From Clostridium sp. BNL1100 (lineage in GTDB: Bacteria; Bacillota; Clostridia; Acetivibrionales; DSM-1351): a DNA stretch of 64,000 bases. Where the stretch lies: assembly GCF_000244875.1 (NCBI RefSeq), contig NC_016791.1:372001-436000 (forward strand), in the 5' to 3' direction. A program made the translations under genes and the position numbers. Positions 29,809 through 37,988 of this stretch are shown one piece after another (within the stretch, counting starts at the first letter, position 1; the number at the start of each line of letters is the position of its first letter). The notes below the pieces were generated by a model. It had not been told where the DNA came from, did no database searches, and worked only from the letters and a program-made list of their open reading frames with translations.

Positions 29809-30827
29809 GTAAAATACCTGCAGAAAAAGGCCCTGAATTTGACATTGCAGTTTCAAGCAGAGTAAGGCTGGCAAGAAATTTTGCTGATATCCCGTTTTCA
29901 GCAAAAATGAATACAAAGCATCAAGCTGATTTAATTAAAAGAATTCAGGAAATAATGTCAGGGTTTACTGTTTATGGTAAGCTAATGTTTGCGGACATGA
30001 GTACTTTACATCCTGTAGACAGAATTTCACTGATGGAAAGACACCTTATCAGTCCAGAACTGGCTGACAGCAAGGAAAACAGCGGAGCATTCATAAATGA
30101 GAATGAAAACGTAAGCATAATGGTAAATGAAGAGGATCACTTACGGGTTCAGTCTATTTTTCCGGGAATACAGCTTGAAAAGGCATACAAGGTATGCGAC
30201 GAAATTGACTCCCTTATAGCTGGAAAAGCAGACTATGCCTTTGATGATAAATATGGATACCTTACAAGCTGTCCTACAAATATCGGTACTGGGATGAGGG
30301 CATCAGTAATGCTTCACCTGCCTGCATTGGTTATGACAGGATACATGAAATCCATATTGGAAAGTTGCAATAAGGTTGGTGTAACTGTTCGAGGAATATA
30401 CGGGGAGAACAGTGAAGCGGTGGGAGATATGTTTCAGGTATCAAACCAGGTGACACTGGGCAGAAAGGAAGAAGAAACAATTGCCAGTATTGATGGTATA
30501 TGCAAGCAGATAATTGACAGAGAAAAGATACTAAGACTTCAGTTGTATAAGAAAAACATTTATAGATTTGAGGACAGGATATTCAGGTCTTATGGAATTC
30601 TTCAAAATGCGAGAATTCTTTCGTCCCAAGAATCTTTCAAACTCCTTTCTGATGTAAGACTTGGAGTAAGTATGGGAATAATTAATGATATAGATTTAGT
30701 GACACTGAATGAAGCTATGGTGTTGTCACAGCCTGCAACACTGCAAAAAATGTCAGGTAAACCCCTTGAACAGGACGAAAGAGATATAAAGAGGGCTGAA
30801 CTTATCAGAATGAAAATTACAAAATAA
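29805..30827 (+). CDS. mcsB: Protein arginine kinase McsB
   Basis: The 340-aa protein is a bacterial member of the ATP:guanido phosphotransferase family. Visible motifs include [55 protein letters not shown] (with the reactive cysteine of the family) and [19 protein letters not shown]. McsB phosphorylates arginines on CtsR and misfolded proteins to mark them for ClpC-ClpP. It overlaps mcsA and precedes clpC by 20 bases, in the order known from B. subtilis. Confidence 0.96.
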   Translation: MSKIPAEKGPEFDIAVSSRVRLARNFADIPFSAKMNTKHQADLIKRIQEIMSGFTVYGKLMFADMSTLHPVDRISLMERHLISPELADSKENSGAFINENENVSIMVNEEDHLRVQSIFPGIQLEKAYKVCDEIDSLIAGKADYAFDDKYGYLTSCPTNIGTGMRASVMLHLPALVMTGYMKSILESCNKVGVTVRGIYGENSEAVGDMFQVSNQVTLGRKEEETIASIDGICKQIIDREKILRLQLYKKNIYRFEDRIFRSYGILQNARILSSQESFKLLSDVRLGVSMGIINDIDLVTLNEAMVLSQPATLQKMSGKPLEQDERDIKRAELIRMKITK

Positions 30828-30847
30828 GTATACGAGAGGTGATAAAG

Positions 30848-33280
30848 ATGTATCAACGTTTTACAGAAAAGGCAGAGAGGGCAATAGGATTTTCCCAGCA
30901 GGCTGCTGTAGATTTGGGACATAATTATGTCGGTACTGAACATATACTCTTGGGACTTGTAAAAGAAGGAACAGGTGTTGCAGCCAGAGTACTTCAGGGT
31001 CAAGGGATAACCGAGGAGAAAATTCTAAAGGAGATCGAAGAACTTATTGGTAAAGGAGATGCTGAAGGTACACAGCCTGTTGGGTTTACTCCCAGAACCA
31101 AAAGAGTGCTTGAGCTTGCTTTTAAAGAGGCAAGAAGGATGGGACAGGGATACATTGGAACAGAACATCTTCTTCTTGGGATTATGAAAGAGGGAGAAAG
31201 TGTTGCAGTCAGAATTATGATGGATTTGGGAGTCGATCCCCAAAAGCTTCTTAATGAACTTGTGAAAATTCTTACGGAAGAATCCCCCGGTTCCAACGGT
31301 TCTGCAAAGAGCAGCAATTCAAACTCAAATACTCCGACCCTGAACCAGTTTGGTAGGGATTTGACAGATATGGCAAGGGACGGAAAAGTTGACCCTGTTA
31401 TAGGACGTGACAAGGAAATAGAGAGAGTTATTCAGATTCTTAGCCGAAGAACCAAAAACAACCCATGTCTCATAGGTGAACCGGGTGTTGGTAAGACTGC
31501 TATTGCAGAAGGTCTGGCTCAAAAAATTGTTGAAGGCAATATTCCTGAGATTTTAAGCGACAAGAGAGTTGTTACCCTTGATTTGTCCTCAATGGTTGCA
31601 GGCGCAAAGTACAGGGGAGAATTTGAAGACAGACTTAAAAAGGCAATGGAAGAAATCAGAAAGACTACAAACGTAATATTGTTCATAGATGAGCTGCATA
31701 CTATTGTAGGTGCCGGAGCAGCCGAAGGTGCCATAGATGCCTCAAACATACTCAAACCATCTCTTGCAAGAGGTGAAATTCAGGTTATCGGTGCTACAAC
31801 CTTAAATGAGTACAGAAAACACATAGAAAAGGACGCAGCTCTGGAAAGAAGATTTCAGCCTATAACCGTAGGCGAGCCTTCGAAGGAAGAGGCTGTTGAA
31901 ATATTAAAGGGTGTTCGTGATAAATACGAGGCGCACCATAGAGTAAAGATAACCGATGATGCTCTTGAAGCCGCAGTTAAGCTTGGGGACAGATATATAA
32001 CAGACAGATTCCTGCCGGACAAGGCTATTGACTTGATTGACGAGGCAGCTTCGAGAATAAGGCTCAAAACCTTTACTGCTCCACCTGATTTAAAGGAAAT
32101 GGAGGAGAGGGTTGAAAAGCTTAGTAAAGAAAAAGAAGATGCCATCAGATGTCAGGAATTTGAAAAAGCAGCAAGAATAAGAGATGATGAACAAAAGCTT
32201 AAAAATGAGCTTGATAAAATAAGGGATCAATGGCACCAGAAGAATCAAACAAAAACAGATACTGTTACAGAAGACGAGATAGCTGATATAGTTGCCAGCT
32301 GGACAGGAATACCTGTAAAGCGGTTGGCTGAGGAAGAATCCGAGAGACTACTAAAAATGGAGGAAACTCTTCATAAGCGAGTAATCGGCCAGGATGAGGC
32401 TGTTAAATCCATATCAAAGGCAATCAGAAGAGGGCGTGTTGGACTGAAAGATCCGAAACGACCGGTTGGCTCATTTATATTTATGGGTCCTACGGGAGTT
32501 GGTAAGACTGAACTTTGCAAAGCATTGGCAGAAGCAATGTTTGGCGATGAAAAGTCAATGATTCGTGTTGATATGTCCGAGTTTATGGAAAAGCACAGTG
32601 TATCAAAACTGGTTGGTTCACCTCCGGGCTACGTTGGTTATGACGAAGGCGGACAGCTTACTGAAAGGGTCAGAAGAAAGCCGTACTCAGTACTTCTGTT
32701 TGATGAAATAGAAAAGGCACATCCTGATATTTTCAATATACTGTTGCAGATACTGGAAGACGGCAGACTTACTGATTCACAGGGACGTGTGGTAGATTTC
32801 AGAAATACCATCATAATCATGACCTCAAATGTGGGGGCAAGAACTATTACTGAGCCTAAGAGACTTGGATTTTCAGCTTCAAACGATGAGAGCGCAAAGA
32901 ATTATGAGGATATGAAGAACAATGTAATGGGAGAACTCAAAAAGATGTTCAGGCCGGAGTTCCTTAATAGAATTGACGATATAATTGTTTTCCACCCGTT
33001 GAGCAAGGAAAACATAAAAGAAATTGTACGTCTCATGCTGGATGTTCTTGTAAACAGGCTAAAGGCTAATGAAATAACAATGGAAGTAAGTGAAGAGGCT
33101 ATGGACTATCTGGCGCAAAAGGGATTTGACCCTGTGTTTGGAGCAAGACCCTTAAGACGTGCAATACAAAGCATGGTTGAGGATAAGCTTGCGGAAGACA
33201 TGCTGGAAGGCAAGGTAAAGGCCGGAGACAGCATCAGAATAGACTTTGACGGAGAAAACATTGTTGTTAATAAAAAGTAA
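30848..33280 (+). CDS. clpC: ATP-dependent Clp protease ATP-binding subunit ClpC
   Basis: The start is ATG 30848 ([17 protein letters not shown]), after GAGAGGTGA; GTG 30839 lies inside that site. The 810-aa protein has two Clp N repeats (1-145), AAA-1 with Walker [10 protein letters not shown], a UVR-type middle segment around [13 protein letters not shown], and AAA-2 with GPTGVGKTE, then the Clp D2-small domain. It unfolds arginine-phosphorylated and adaptor-delivered proteins for ClpP. It is the last gene of the CtsR operon and ends at a hairpin. Confidence 0.97.
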   Translation: MYQRFTEKAERAIGFSQQAAVDLGHNYVGTEHILLGLVKEGTGVAARVLQGQGITEEKILKEIEELIGKGDAEGTQPVGFTPRTKRVLELAFKEARRMGQGYIGTEHLLLGIMKEGESVAVRIMMDLGVDPQKLLNELVKILTEESPGSNGSAKSSNSNSNTPTLNQFGRDLTDMARDGKVDPVIGRDKEIERVIQILSRRTKNNPCLIGEPGVGKTAIAEGLAQKIVEGNIPEILSDKRVVTLDLSSMVAGAKYRGEFEDRLKKAMEEIRKTTNVILFIDELHTIVGAGAAEGAIDASNILKPSLARGEIQVIGATTLNEYRKHIEKDAALERRFQPITVGEPSKEEAVEILKGVRDKYEAHHRVKITDDALEAAVKLGDRYITDRFLPDKAIDLIDEAASRIRLKTFTAPPDLKEMEERVEKLSKEKEDAIRCQEFEKAARIRDDEQKLKNELDKIRDQWHQKNQTKTDTVTEDEIADIVASWTGIPVKRLAEEESERLLKMEETLHKRVIGQDEAVKSISKAIRRGRVGLKDPKRPVGSFIFMGPTGVGKTELCKALAEAMFGDEKSMIRVDMSEFMEKHSVSKLVGSPPGYVGYDEGGQLTERVRRKPYSVLLFDEIEKAHPDIFNILLQILEDGRLTDSQGRVVDFRNTIIIMTSNVGARTITEPKRLGFSASNDESAKNYEDMKNNVMGELKKMFRPEFLNRIDDIIVFHPLSKENIKEIVRLMLDVLVNRLKANEITMEVSEEAMDYLAQKGFDPVFGARPLRRAIQSMVEDKLAEDMLEGKVKAGDSIRIDFDGENIVVNKK

Positions 33281-33327
33281 GGAAAAACTGTTATTTCCGA
33301 TTAATTAAAAAACGAATATGAGAATAT

Positions 33328-33372
33328 AAAACCTCTCTTTGGCGACAATAGCCAAACGAGGGGTTTTATAAT
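33328..33372 (+). terminator. Intrinsic terminator after clpC
   Basis: An outer aaaacctc/gaggggtttt-type stem and an inner tttggc/gccaaa stem end in TTTTATAATG, about 50 bases after the clpC stop. Confidence 0.8.
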
Positions 33373-33382
33373 GTCTTGATTA

Positions 33383-33469
33383 TTTCCGATATGTTTGACG
33401 TCGTAACCTCACCGATATACAATTATTTACAATAAAGATAGAAATTGTAATAAACTCAAATATCGGAAA
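33383..33469. repeat. Nested inverted repeats around the peptide-operon promoter
   Basis: TTTCCGATAT (33383-33392) and ATATCGGAAA (33460-33469) are a perfect 10-bp inverted pair flanking the promoter. A third CCGATAT lies at 33412-33418 in the spacer/-10 region. Inside, TTACAAT (33427-33433) and ATTGTAA (33444-33450) form a second perfect inverted repeat at the predicted start. The arrangement suggests operator sites for an unidentified repressor or activator. Confidence 0.6.
33395..33423 (+). promoter_or_regulatory. Promoter of the peptide-maturation operon
   Basis: TTGACG (33395-33400) and TACAAT (33418-33423) are exactly 17 bases apart, with a predicted start near 33430. It is the only promoter seen between clpC and the radical SAM gene. 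Confidence 0.72.
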
Positions 33470-33482
33470 GGAAGTCTGTTTT

Positions 33483-34889
33483 ATGATTATATATAAGCTT
33501 TTAAAGACTCCGTTACAATATTACGTTTATGACAGAAATAAGAACAAAATCCTAAATATAAGCAAGGAGGAATATCAGGAACTTGACAGATTAAGTAAAA
33601 AACAGATTACTGAAAAAGAAGCAGTCTGTCTTAAAAAATACCAGAAGTGCGGATATTTAAAAGATAATGTTGTTGAAAAAATAGTTCATCCGGAAACAAA
33701 ATATATTAAACATTATCTAGACCACAGAGTACAGTTCCTCATATTACAGGTTACACAAAGCTGCAATCTCAGGTGTGATTATTGCACATATTCGGGCCAG
33801 TATAACACAAGAGTTCACTCCGGCAAGTCAATGACATGGGAACTGGCGAAAAAGTCAATTGACTATCTATATGATCATTCAAATGAAATTGAAAAAGTCA
33901 GAATAAGTTTTTACGGCGGAGAACCATTGCTTAGATTCGACTTAATAAAAAAATGCGTAGAATACGTCAAAGAAGCTTATCCCGATAGAATTACAAACTA
34001 TGGTATCACTACAAACGGTACACTTCTTTCAGGTGAGATAGCTCAATTTCTAATAAATAATCAATTCTCTGTTACCATAAGCCTTGATGGCTCCAAGAAG
34101 GATCATGATGCAAACAGAAAGTTTGCAAATGGAGGAGGCAGCTTTGATACTATCATTAATAATATTAAAGAGATAAGTAAACATAACAAGGAGTTTATTG
34201 AAAATATCAGATTTAATACTGTTTTAAATCCAAAATCTGATTATGGTACAGTGAGAAACTATTTCAGTTCAGAAGATGTTGTATGCGATGCCGGAGTCGG
34301 TCTTAGTCTTATGGAGGAAATCAACTATAAGGGAGATATATCCTTTAGCAATGAATTTGTTAATATAAGAAGATATGACTACTTTCTATTATTAATGGCA
34401 ATGGTAAAGAAATTAAAAAAAGAAGCAATACCAAAGTTTATGTCTGAAATAAAAGCAGGTATTGATATTGATTACTCTACAATGGAGGATATTAACGACC
34501 TGAATAAAACATGGCACCACGCAGGACCTTGTATTGCGGGCGCAATGAGAATGTTTGTGAATACAGATGGCGTAATATACCCCTGTGAAAAAGCGGTTGA
34601 AACCAGCAAAGCTACGAAAATAGGCAAAATGGATGAAGGTACCGATCCGGAAAAGGTGTCAAAGGTAATGAATATAGGAAGAATAACCGAAAAGGATTGT
34701 AAAAACTGCTGGGCCATAAACTGGTGCTCTGTGTGTGCATTATATGCTGAGAAGGACGGAAAATTTGACCCGGCTACCAAAAGGAAGAATTGTGCCAAAT
34801 CTCTTATAGAAGCTCAAGACAAACTTCTAAACATATGTGCTTTAAAAGAATTCGGATATAAGTTCGGAAAGGAGGAAATGTATGTATAA
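33483..34889 (+). CDS. Radical SAM/SPASM peptide maturase
   Basis: The 468-aa enzyme has an N-terminal peptide-recognition-type region (about 1-80) and the radical SAM 4Fe-4S motif CNLRCDYC (Cys94, 98, 101), followed by a SAM-site glycine motif (SFYGGEPLL). The C-terminal SPASM domain holds seven cysteines at 350, 368, 406, 409, 415, 418 and 437, in the usual two-auxiliary-cluster pattern. It resembles the clostridial Cys-rich peptide maturase family (CcpM type) that acts on ribosomal precursor peptides. Such enzymes often form thioether links; the exact chemistry here is unknown. ATG follows GGAAAGGAAG. The next gene overlaps its end by 8 bases. Confidence 0.92.
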   Translation: MIIYKLLKTPLQYYVYDRNKNKILNISKEEYQELDRLSKKQITEKEAVCLKKYQKCGYLKDNVVEKIVHPETKYIKHYLDHRVQFLILQVTQSCNLRCDYCTYSGQYNTRVHSGKSMTWELAKKSIDYLYDHSNEIEKVRISFYGGEPLLRFDLIKKCVEYVKEAYPDRITNYGITTNGTLLSGEIAQFLINNQFSVTISLDGSKKDHDANRKFANGGGSFDTIINNIKEISKHNKEFIENIRFNTVLNPKSDYGTVRNYFSSEDVVCDAGVGLSLMEEINYKGDISFSNEFVNIRRYDYFLLLMAMVKKLKKEAIPKFMSEIKAGIDIDYSTMEDINDLNKTWHHAGPCIAGAMRMFVNTDGVIYPCEKAVETSKATKIGKMDEGTDPEKVSKVMNIGRITEKDCKNCWAINWCSVCALYAEKDGKFDPATKRKNCAKSLIEAQDKLLNICALKEFGYKFGKEEMYV

Positions 34890-35964
34890 GCTTCTGGTTT
34901 ACCCCTTCAATATGGAGGATAATTGCATAACAAAATATTGTAATATGCTTCGTGGCTACGAGCTTACAAGTCTTGTATGTCTTGAGGGTGCATACGAAAA
35001 CGGCAGAGATGCAGGAGAGTTTGACGAAGTTGAAACCGGTTTGATAATAACTGATGATTATAACATTGAAATTGATAAATGCGATGTAGTACTTTTGTTG
35101 GATAAAAATTTTAATGAATTGAAAGACACATACATTAAAAGGATTAACACTGCCGTAGCAAAAAACAAAATTGTTATGACAAATAAGAAGATATACGATT
35201 TTTGTCTCGAAGAATTTTCCTGCAATAAGAATATCAGAATACTGGACAATATTCAGGAGACCGGACTGAATTATTTTACATATGACAATAGTATGATACA
35301 GCCGGATATTCCTGTGATTACTGTCATGTCAATTGGAGAGAGCTGTAATAAATTTGAGGCACAGCTTGACCTGAGAAAAAAATTTCATGATAAGGGATAC
35401 AAGGTGTTACAGTTTGGTACAAAGGATTATTGTGATTTATTCGACTTCAAAAAGATTCCGTCCTTTCTAATGTCAAAAGACATATCAATTGATAAAAAAA
35501 TATACATGTTTAATTACTATATAAACAGAGAAGCATTAAAGGACGATTACGATGTGATTATAATAGGGGTCGCGGGAGGTCTACTTCCTGTTAACAGGTA
35601 TGTCACAAATTATTTTGGAGAGATTCCTCTGATTGTATCTTCTGCGCTGAATATAGATATAAATGTTCTATGCTCCTATCATAATGATGAAATAAAGGTG
35701 GAGAATCTGTATGAATGTCGTAACTTCTGCAAAGGGAGGCTGGGATGCTTTACAGATTACTACTATATGTCTGACAGACAATTCAGGATTTCTTATGAAC
35801 ATGATATAGAATACTTTATTCTGGACAGAAAGAACTGTGTAAATAATATACCGGTTATTAATGATGAAACACTTAAATTCTGTCATGTGTTGGATACTGA
35901 TGTCAAGGATAGCCTGCTGGATTCCTTAGTAGAAGAATTAGAAGGCAATGTGGCACTTGTTTAA
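34882..35964 (+). CDS. Peptide maturation system companion protein (TIGR04066-like)
   Basis: The 360-aa protein has no firmly known function. It fits the companion family that accompanies clostridial CLI_3235-type bacteriocin precursors, judged by gene order and length. An N-terminal part (1-125) resembles a Rossmann-like domain (CDVVLLLDKNFNELKDTYIK). The second half has a P-loop-like start (ITVMSIGESCNKFEAQLDLR, Lys157) that lacks the full Walker A, then VIIIGVAGGLLPVN. Cys residues cluster near 279-286 (YECRNFCKGRLGC). The ATG lies inside the radical SAM gene end, so translation is coupled. Confidence 0.72.
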   Translation: MYKLLVYPFNMEDNCITKYCNMLRGYELTSLVCLEGAYENGRDAGEFDEVETGLIITDDYNIEIDKCDVVLLLDKNFNELKDTYIKRINTAVAKNKIVMTNKKIYDFCLEEFSCNKNIRILDNIQETGLNYFTYDNSMIQPDIPVITVMSIGESCNKFEAQLDLRKKFHDKGYKVLQFGTKDYCDLFDFKKIPSFLMSKDISIDKKIYMFNYYINREALKDDYDVIIIGVAGGLLPVNRYVTNYFGEIPLIVSSALNIDINVLCSYHNDEIKVENLYECRNFCKGRLGCFTDYYYMSDRQFRISYEHDIEYFILDRKNCVNNIPVINDETLKFCHVLDTDVKDSLLDSLVEELEGNVALV

Positions 35965-35977
35965 AAAGGGGGAACCT

Positions 35978-36253
35978 ATGAATAAAAGGGAAGTAATGAA
36001 TGAAATAAAAGAAACCGTTTTGAAGATAACAGGGATTAATATAGAAGATGAAAATGATAATATTATTGGATGTCATCATAAATATCCGATTGTATATGCC
36101 ATCTATATTGTTGAAGAACTTGAAAAAATATTCGGAAAAGAGATTTCAAATATATTTGCTGAAAATGATTATACCGTTTGGAAATTATCTAATCTGGCAG
36201 AGGCCATAATAAATATATGCAGTAATTCTTCGGATAAGCTTCAAGCAGTTTAA
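35978..36253 (+). CDS. Acyl-carrier-like peptide maturation protein without the serine
   Basis: The start is ATG at 35978, after AAAGGGGGAACCT, giving 91 aa. Predicted helices and the motif VEELEKIFGKEI resemble an acyl carrier protein's helix II and loop. The phosphopantetheine DSL site is missing: aligned by the helix that follows, Pro37-Ile38-Val39 stand where Asp-Ser-Leu is expected, with CHHKY just before. It fits the ACP-related family of clostridial peptide maturation systems. It may act as a binding or scaffolding partner without a prosthetic arm. It lies 13 bases after the companion gene. Confidence 0.75.
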   Translation: MNKREVMNEIKETVLKITGINIEDENDNIIGCHHKYPIVYAIYIVEELEKIFGKEISNIFAENDYTVWKLSNLAEAIINICSNSSDKLQAV

Positions 36254-36268
36254 TGATAGCAGGGGTAT

Positions 36269-36290
36269 ATCATTTATTTAATTAAATGAT
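36269..36290 (+). promoter_or_regulatory. Hairpin between ACP-like gene and precursor
   Basis: atcattta (36269-36276) pairs with taaatgat (36283-36290) around a 6-base loop. There is no T-run. It could protect the precursor mRNA end or separate its level from that of the enzymes. Confidence 0.5.
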
Positions 36291-36321
36291 TACATAAAAA
36301 AACTTTTAAGGAGGTATTTTT

Positions 36322-36510
36322 ATGAAGAAACTATCAAAAAGAAGTAATTTAGTTTTTAACACAATTACGGCATTTGACCTTTGCACTAGTTCATGTCAAT
36401 GCTGGAATTTCTGCACTTCACATTGCGGTGGTAACGGAACAGCCCAATCAGCTATAAGCAGCAGTCTCAGTAGTAGCTTATACAGTGATGTAAAAGCATA
36501 CGCAGGATAA
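36322..36510 (+). CDS. Cys-rich RiPP precursor peptide (CLI_3235-type)
   Basis: This 62-aa peptide is the likely substrate of the radical SAM enzyme. Residues 1-20 form a basic, hydrophobic leader (MKKLSKRSNLVFNTITAFDL). Five cysteines follow at 21, 25, 27, 31 and 35 (CTSSCQCWNFCTSHC), then GGNG and a Ser/Ala-rich tail with an unusual SSSLSSSLY run. AAGGAGG precedes the ATG at ideal spacing. The composition and gene order match the CLI_3235 bacteriocin family of clostridia. A Gly-Gly at 36-37 follows the last Cys and is not a leader end, so the cleavage site is unclear. It might be a bacteriocin, a signal or another natural product. Confidence 0.85.
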   Translation: MKKLSKRSNLVFNTITAFDLCTSSCQCWNFCTSHCGGNGTAQSAISSSLSSSLYSDVKAYAG

Positions 36511-36525
36511 GTCAAAACTCATACT

Positions 36526-36575
36526 TACAAACCCAAAAGAGGAGTGCCCCATGGCATTCCTCTTTTGGGTTTGTA
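36526..36575. terminator. Long bidirectional hairpin after the precursor gene
   Basis: A stem of about 22 bp, with arms at 36526-36548 and 36553-36575 and one G-T pair, lies 15 bases after the precursor stop and 28 bases before the end of the reverse-strand glycosyltransferase gene. Confidence 0.8.
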
Positions 36576-36602
36576 AACACTTATGAGAACGAAGCCATAG
36601 AG

Positions 36603-37865
36603 TTATCCGTTGCTGTTCTCCAATTCACTTATACTAATCTGTCTTGTATGGACAGTGTGGTTCCACTCTTTGTTGTTTTTCTCCAGAAAGCCTTGTATTG
36701 TAATGGGAACCCATGTAAGGCAGTAATAGGGATATATAATAAAACCAAGTATAACTTTAAGACTGAACTTCTTCTCTGCGAGAATAATCAAAGGCCCGTA
36801 GAGTACCTCAAATAGGCCCATTAAATACCACACCTGAACGGGAAACACATATTGTACACTGTAAAGAGGAAATTGGGGATAAACCGTTTGAACCCACATC
36901 ATAACAGTCATTAATCCCACAAAAATAAATCTTATGGGTTGAAACAAATATAAGGCACAGTCAAGAGATGTAAGGTCACCTTTAAAAAAAGCTTTCTTAA
37001 ATAAAGCTCCAAGATATTTCTGAGCACACTCCGCATGTCCCTGCATCCATCTTTTTCGTTGGTGCCATGACTGTCTAAGGGTAATGGGTTTTTCATCATA
37101 AACCACGGCTTCGTGGGACCATCCTATTTTAACTCCATTTAAGGCAAGTTTCATGGTATATTCCAGATCCTCGGTCAGACATGTGGCTCCCCATTTTAAA
37201 GATTTAAGTATGGAAGTATCAATACAAAATCCGGTTCCGCACAGCCCACAGCTTAGCTTGAGATAGTATCTCGGCAACTGAAAAATTCTGTTTGAAAGCC
37301 AGAAGGCAATGGAATAAGAGCAGGTTATCCAGCTGTCATACGGGTTTTTACTGTCAATGTAGCCCTGAACTACCTTGAAGCCCTTGCACATCTGCTTGTT
37401 CATTTCCAGCAGAAAGTTTGGCGAGACCAGATTATCAGCATCAAAAACAGCAACGGCATCATAATTTGTGTCCATATCAAAAATCCTGTTAAACATCCAT
37501 TCAAGTGCATGTCCTTTTCCCCTTTTCGAGGCATCCTCACGGATATGTACCTTGGCTCCGAACTTTCGGGCAATTAAAGCAGTATTGTCTGTACAATTAT
37601 CAGCTATTACAAAAACATCATATAAATTTCTGGGGTAGTTTAGTTTAAAAAGGCTGTCTACAATGTGGCCGATTACAAGCTCCTCGTTATGGGCGGCTAC
37701 TACAAGAGCAAACTTTTTTGCAGGGACAATAGTTCGTGAGAGTTTTTCCTTTCTTTTAATCCAGCCGAAAACAGATATTCCAAAAAAATAGCAGCCTGCT
37801 ATGAATACCAATATCTGTATAAGCTCACTAATATAAAAAATTAAATTAATAAATAAAGTATGCAT
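36603..37865 (-). CDS. Membrane glycosyltransferase family 2
   Basis: The reading frame starts best at 37865 (MHTLFINLIFYISELIQ), with ATGGAGGAAAAA upstream; an in-frame ATG at 37907 has no ribosome binding site. The 420-aa product has an N-terminal membrane helix (about 5-28), a GT-A domain with PAKKFALVVAAHNEE, the metal site VFDADNLVSPNF and QRKRWMQGH, and three or so C-terminal helices. It would transfer a sugar from an activated donor to a growing glycan or lipid at the membrane, processively or not. The acceptor is unknown. Confidence 0.88.
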   Translation of the reverse strand: MHTLFINLIFYISELIQILVFIAGCYFFGISVFGWIKRKEKLSRTIVPAKKFALVVAAHNEELVIGHIVDSLFKLNYPRNLYDVFVIADNCTDNTALIARKFGAKVHIREDASKRGKGHALEWMFNRIFDMDTNYDAVAVFDADNLVSPNFLLEMNKQMCKGFKVVQGYIDSKNPYDSWITCSYSIAFWLSNRIFQLPRYYLKLSCGLCGTGFCIDTSILKSLKWGATCLTEDLEYTMKLALNGVKIGWSHEAVVYDEKPITLRQSWHQRKRWMQGHAECAQKYLGALFKKAFFKGDLTSLDCALYLFQPIRFIFVGLMTVMMWVQTVYPQFPLYSVQYVFPVQVWYLMGLFEVLYGPLIILAEKKFSLKVILGFIIYPYYCLTWVPITIQGFLEKNNKEWNHTVHTRQISISELENSNG

Positions 37866-37932
37866 TTTTTCCTCCATAATAGTATTTATCCGAAATAGTT
37901 TGTGCATAAACTGATTAAATTATTTATATAAT

Positions 37933-37963
37933 TTGATACTCTGTAAATTCAATATGCTATAAT
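37933..37963 (+). promoter_or_regulatory. Promoter ahead of the GH15-type gene
   Basis: An extended -10 TGC-TATAAT (37955-37963) lies 19 bases from a TTGATA (37933-37938). The spacing is long, so the extended -10 probably carries the activity. Confidence 0.5.
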
Positions 37964-37988
37964 GAGGTAGTAAAATGCGGAGGTTTTT

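Noticed and set aside
35978-36253. Functional phosphopantetheine-carrying ACP
   Set aside because: The serine motif is absent at the expected place, so a standard carrier role is not supported.
36322-36510. SCIFF (six cysteines in forty-five residues) precursor
   Set aside because: There are five cysteines in 62 residues and the partner genes are those of the CLI_3235-type system.
33281-36602. Lanthipeptide or classical class II bacteriocin locus
   Set aside because: There are no LanB/LanC/LanM-like genes, no double-glycine leader end and no transporter with a peptidase domain.
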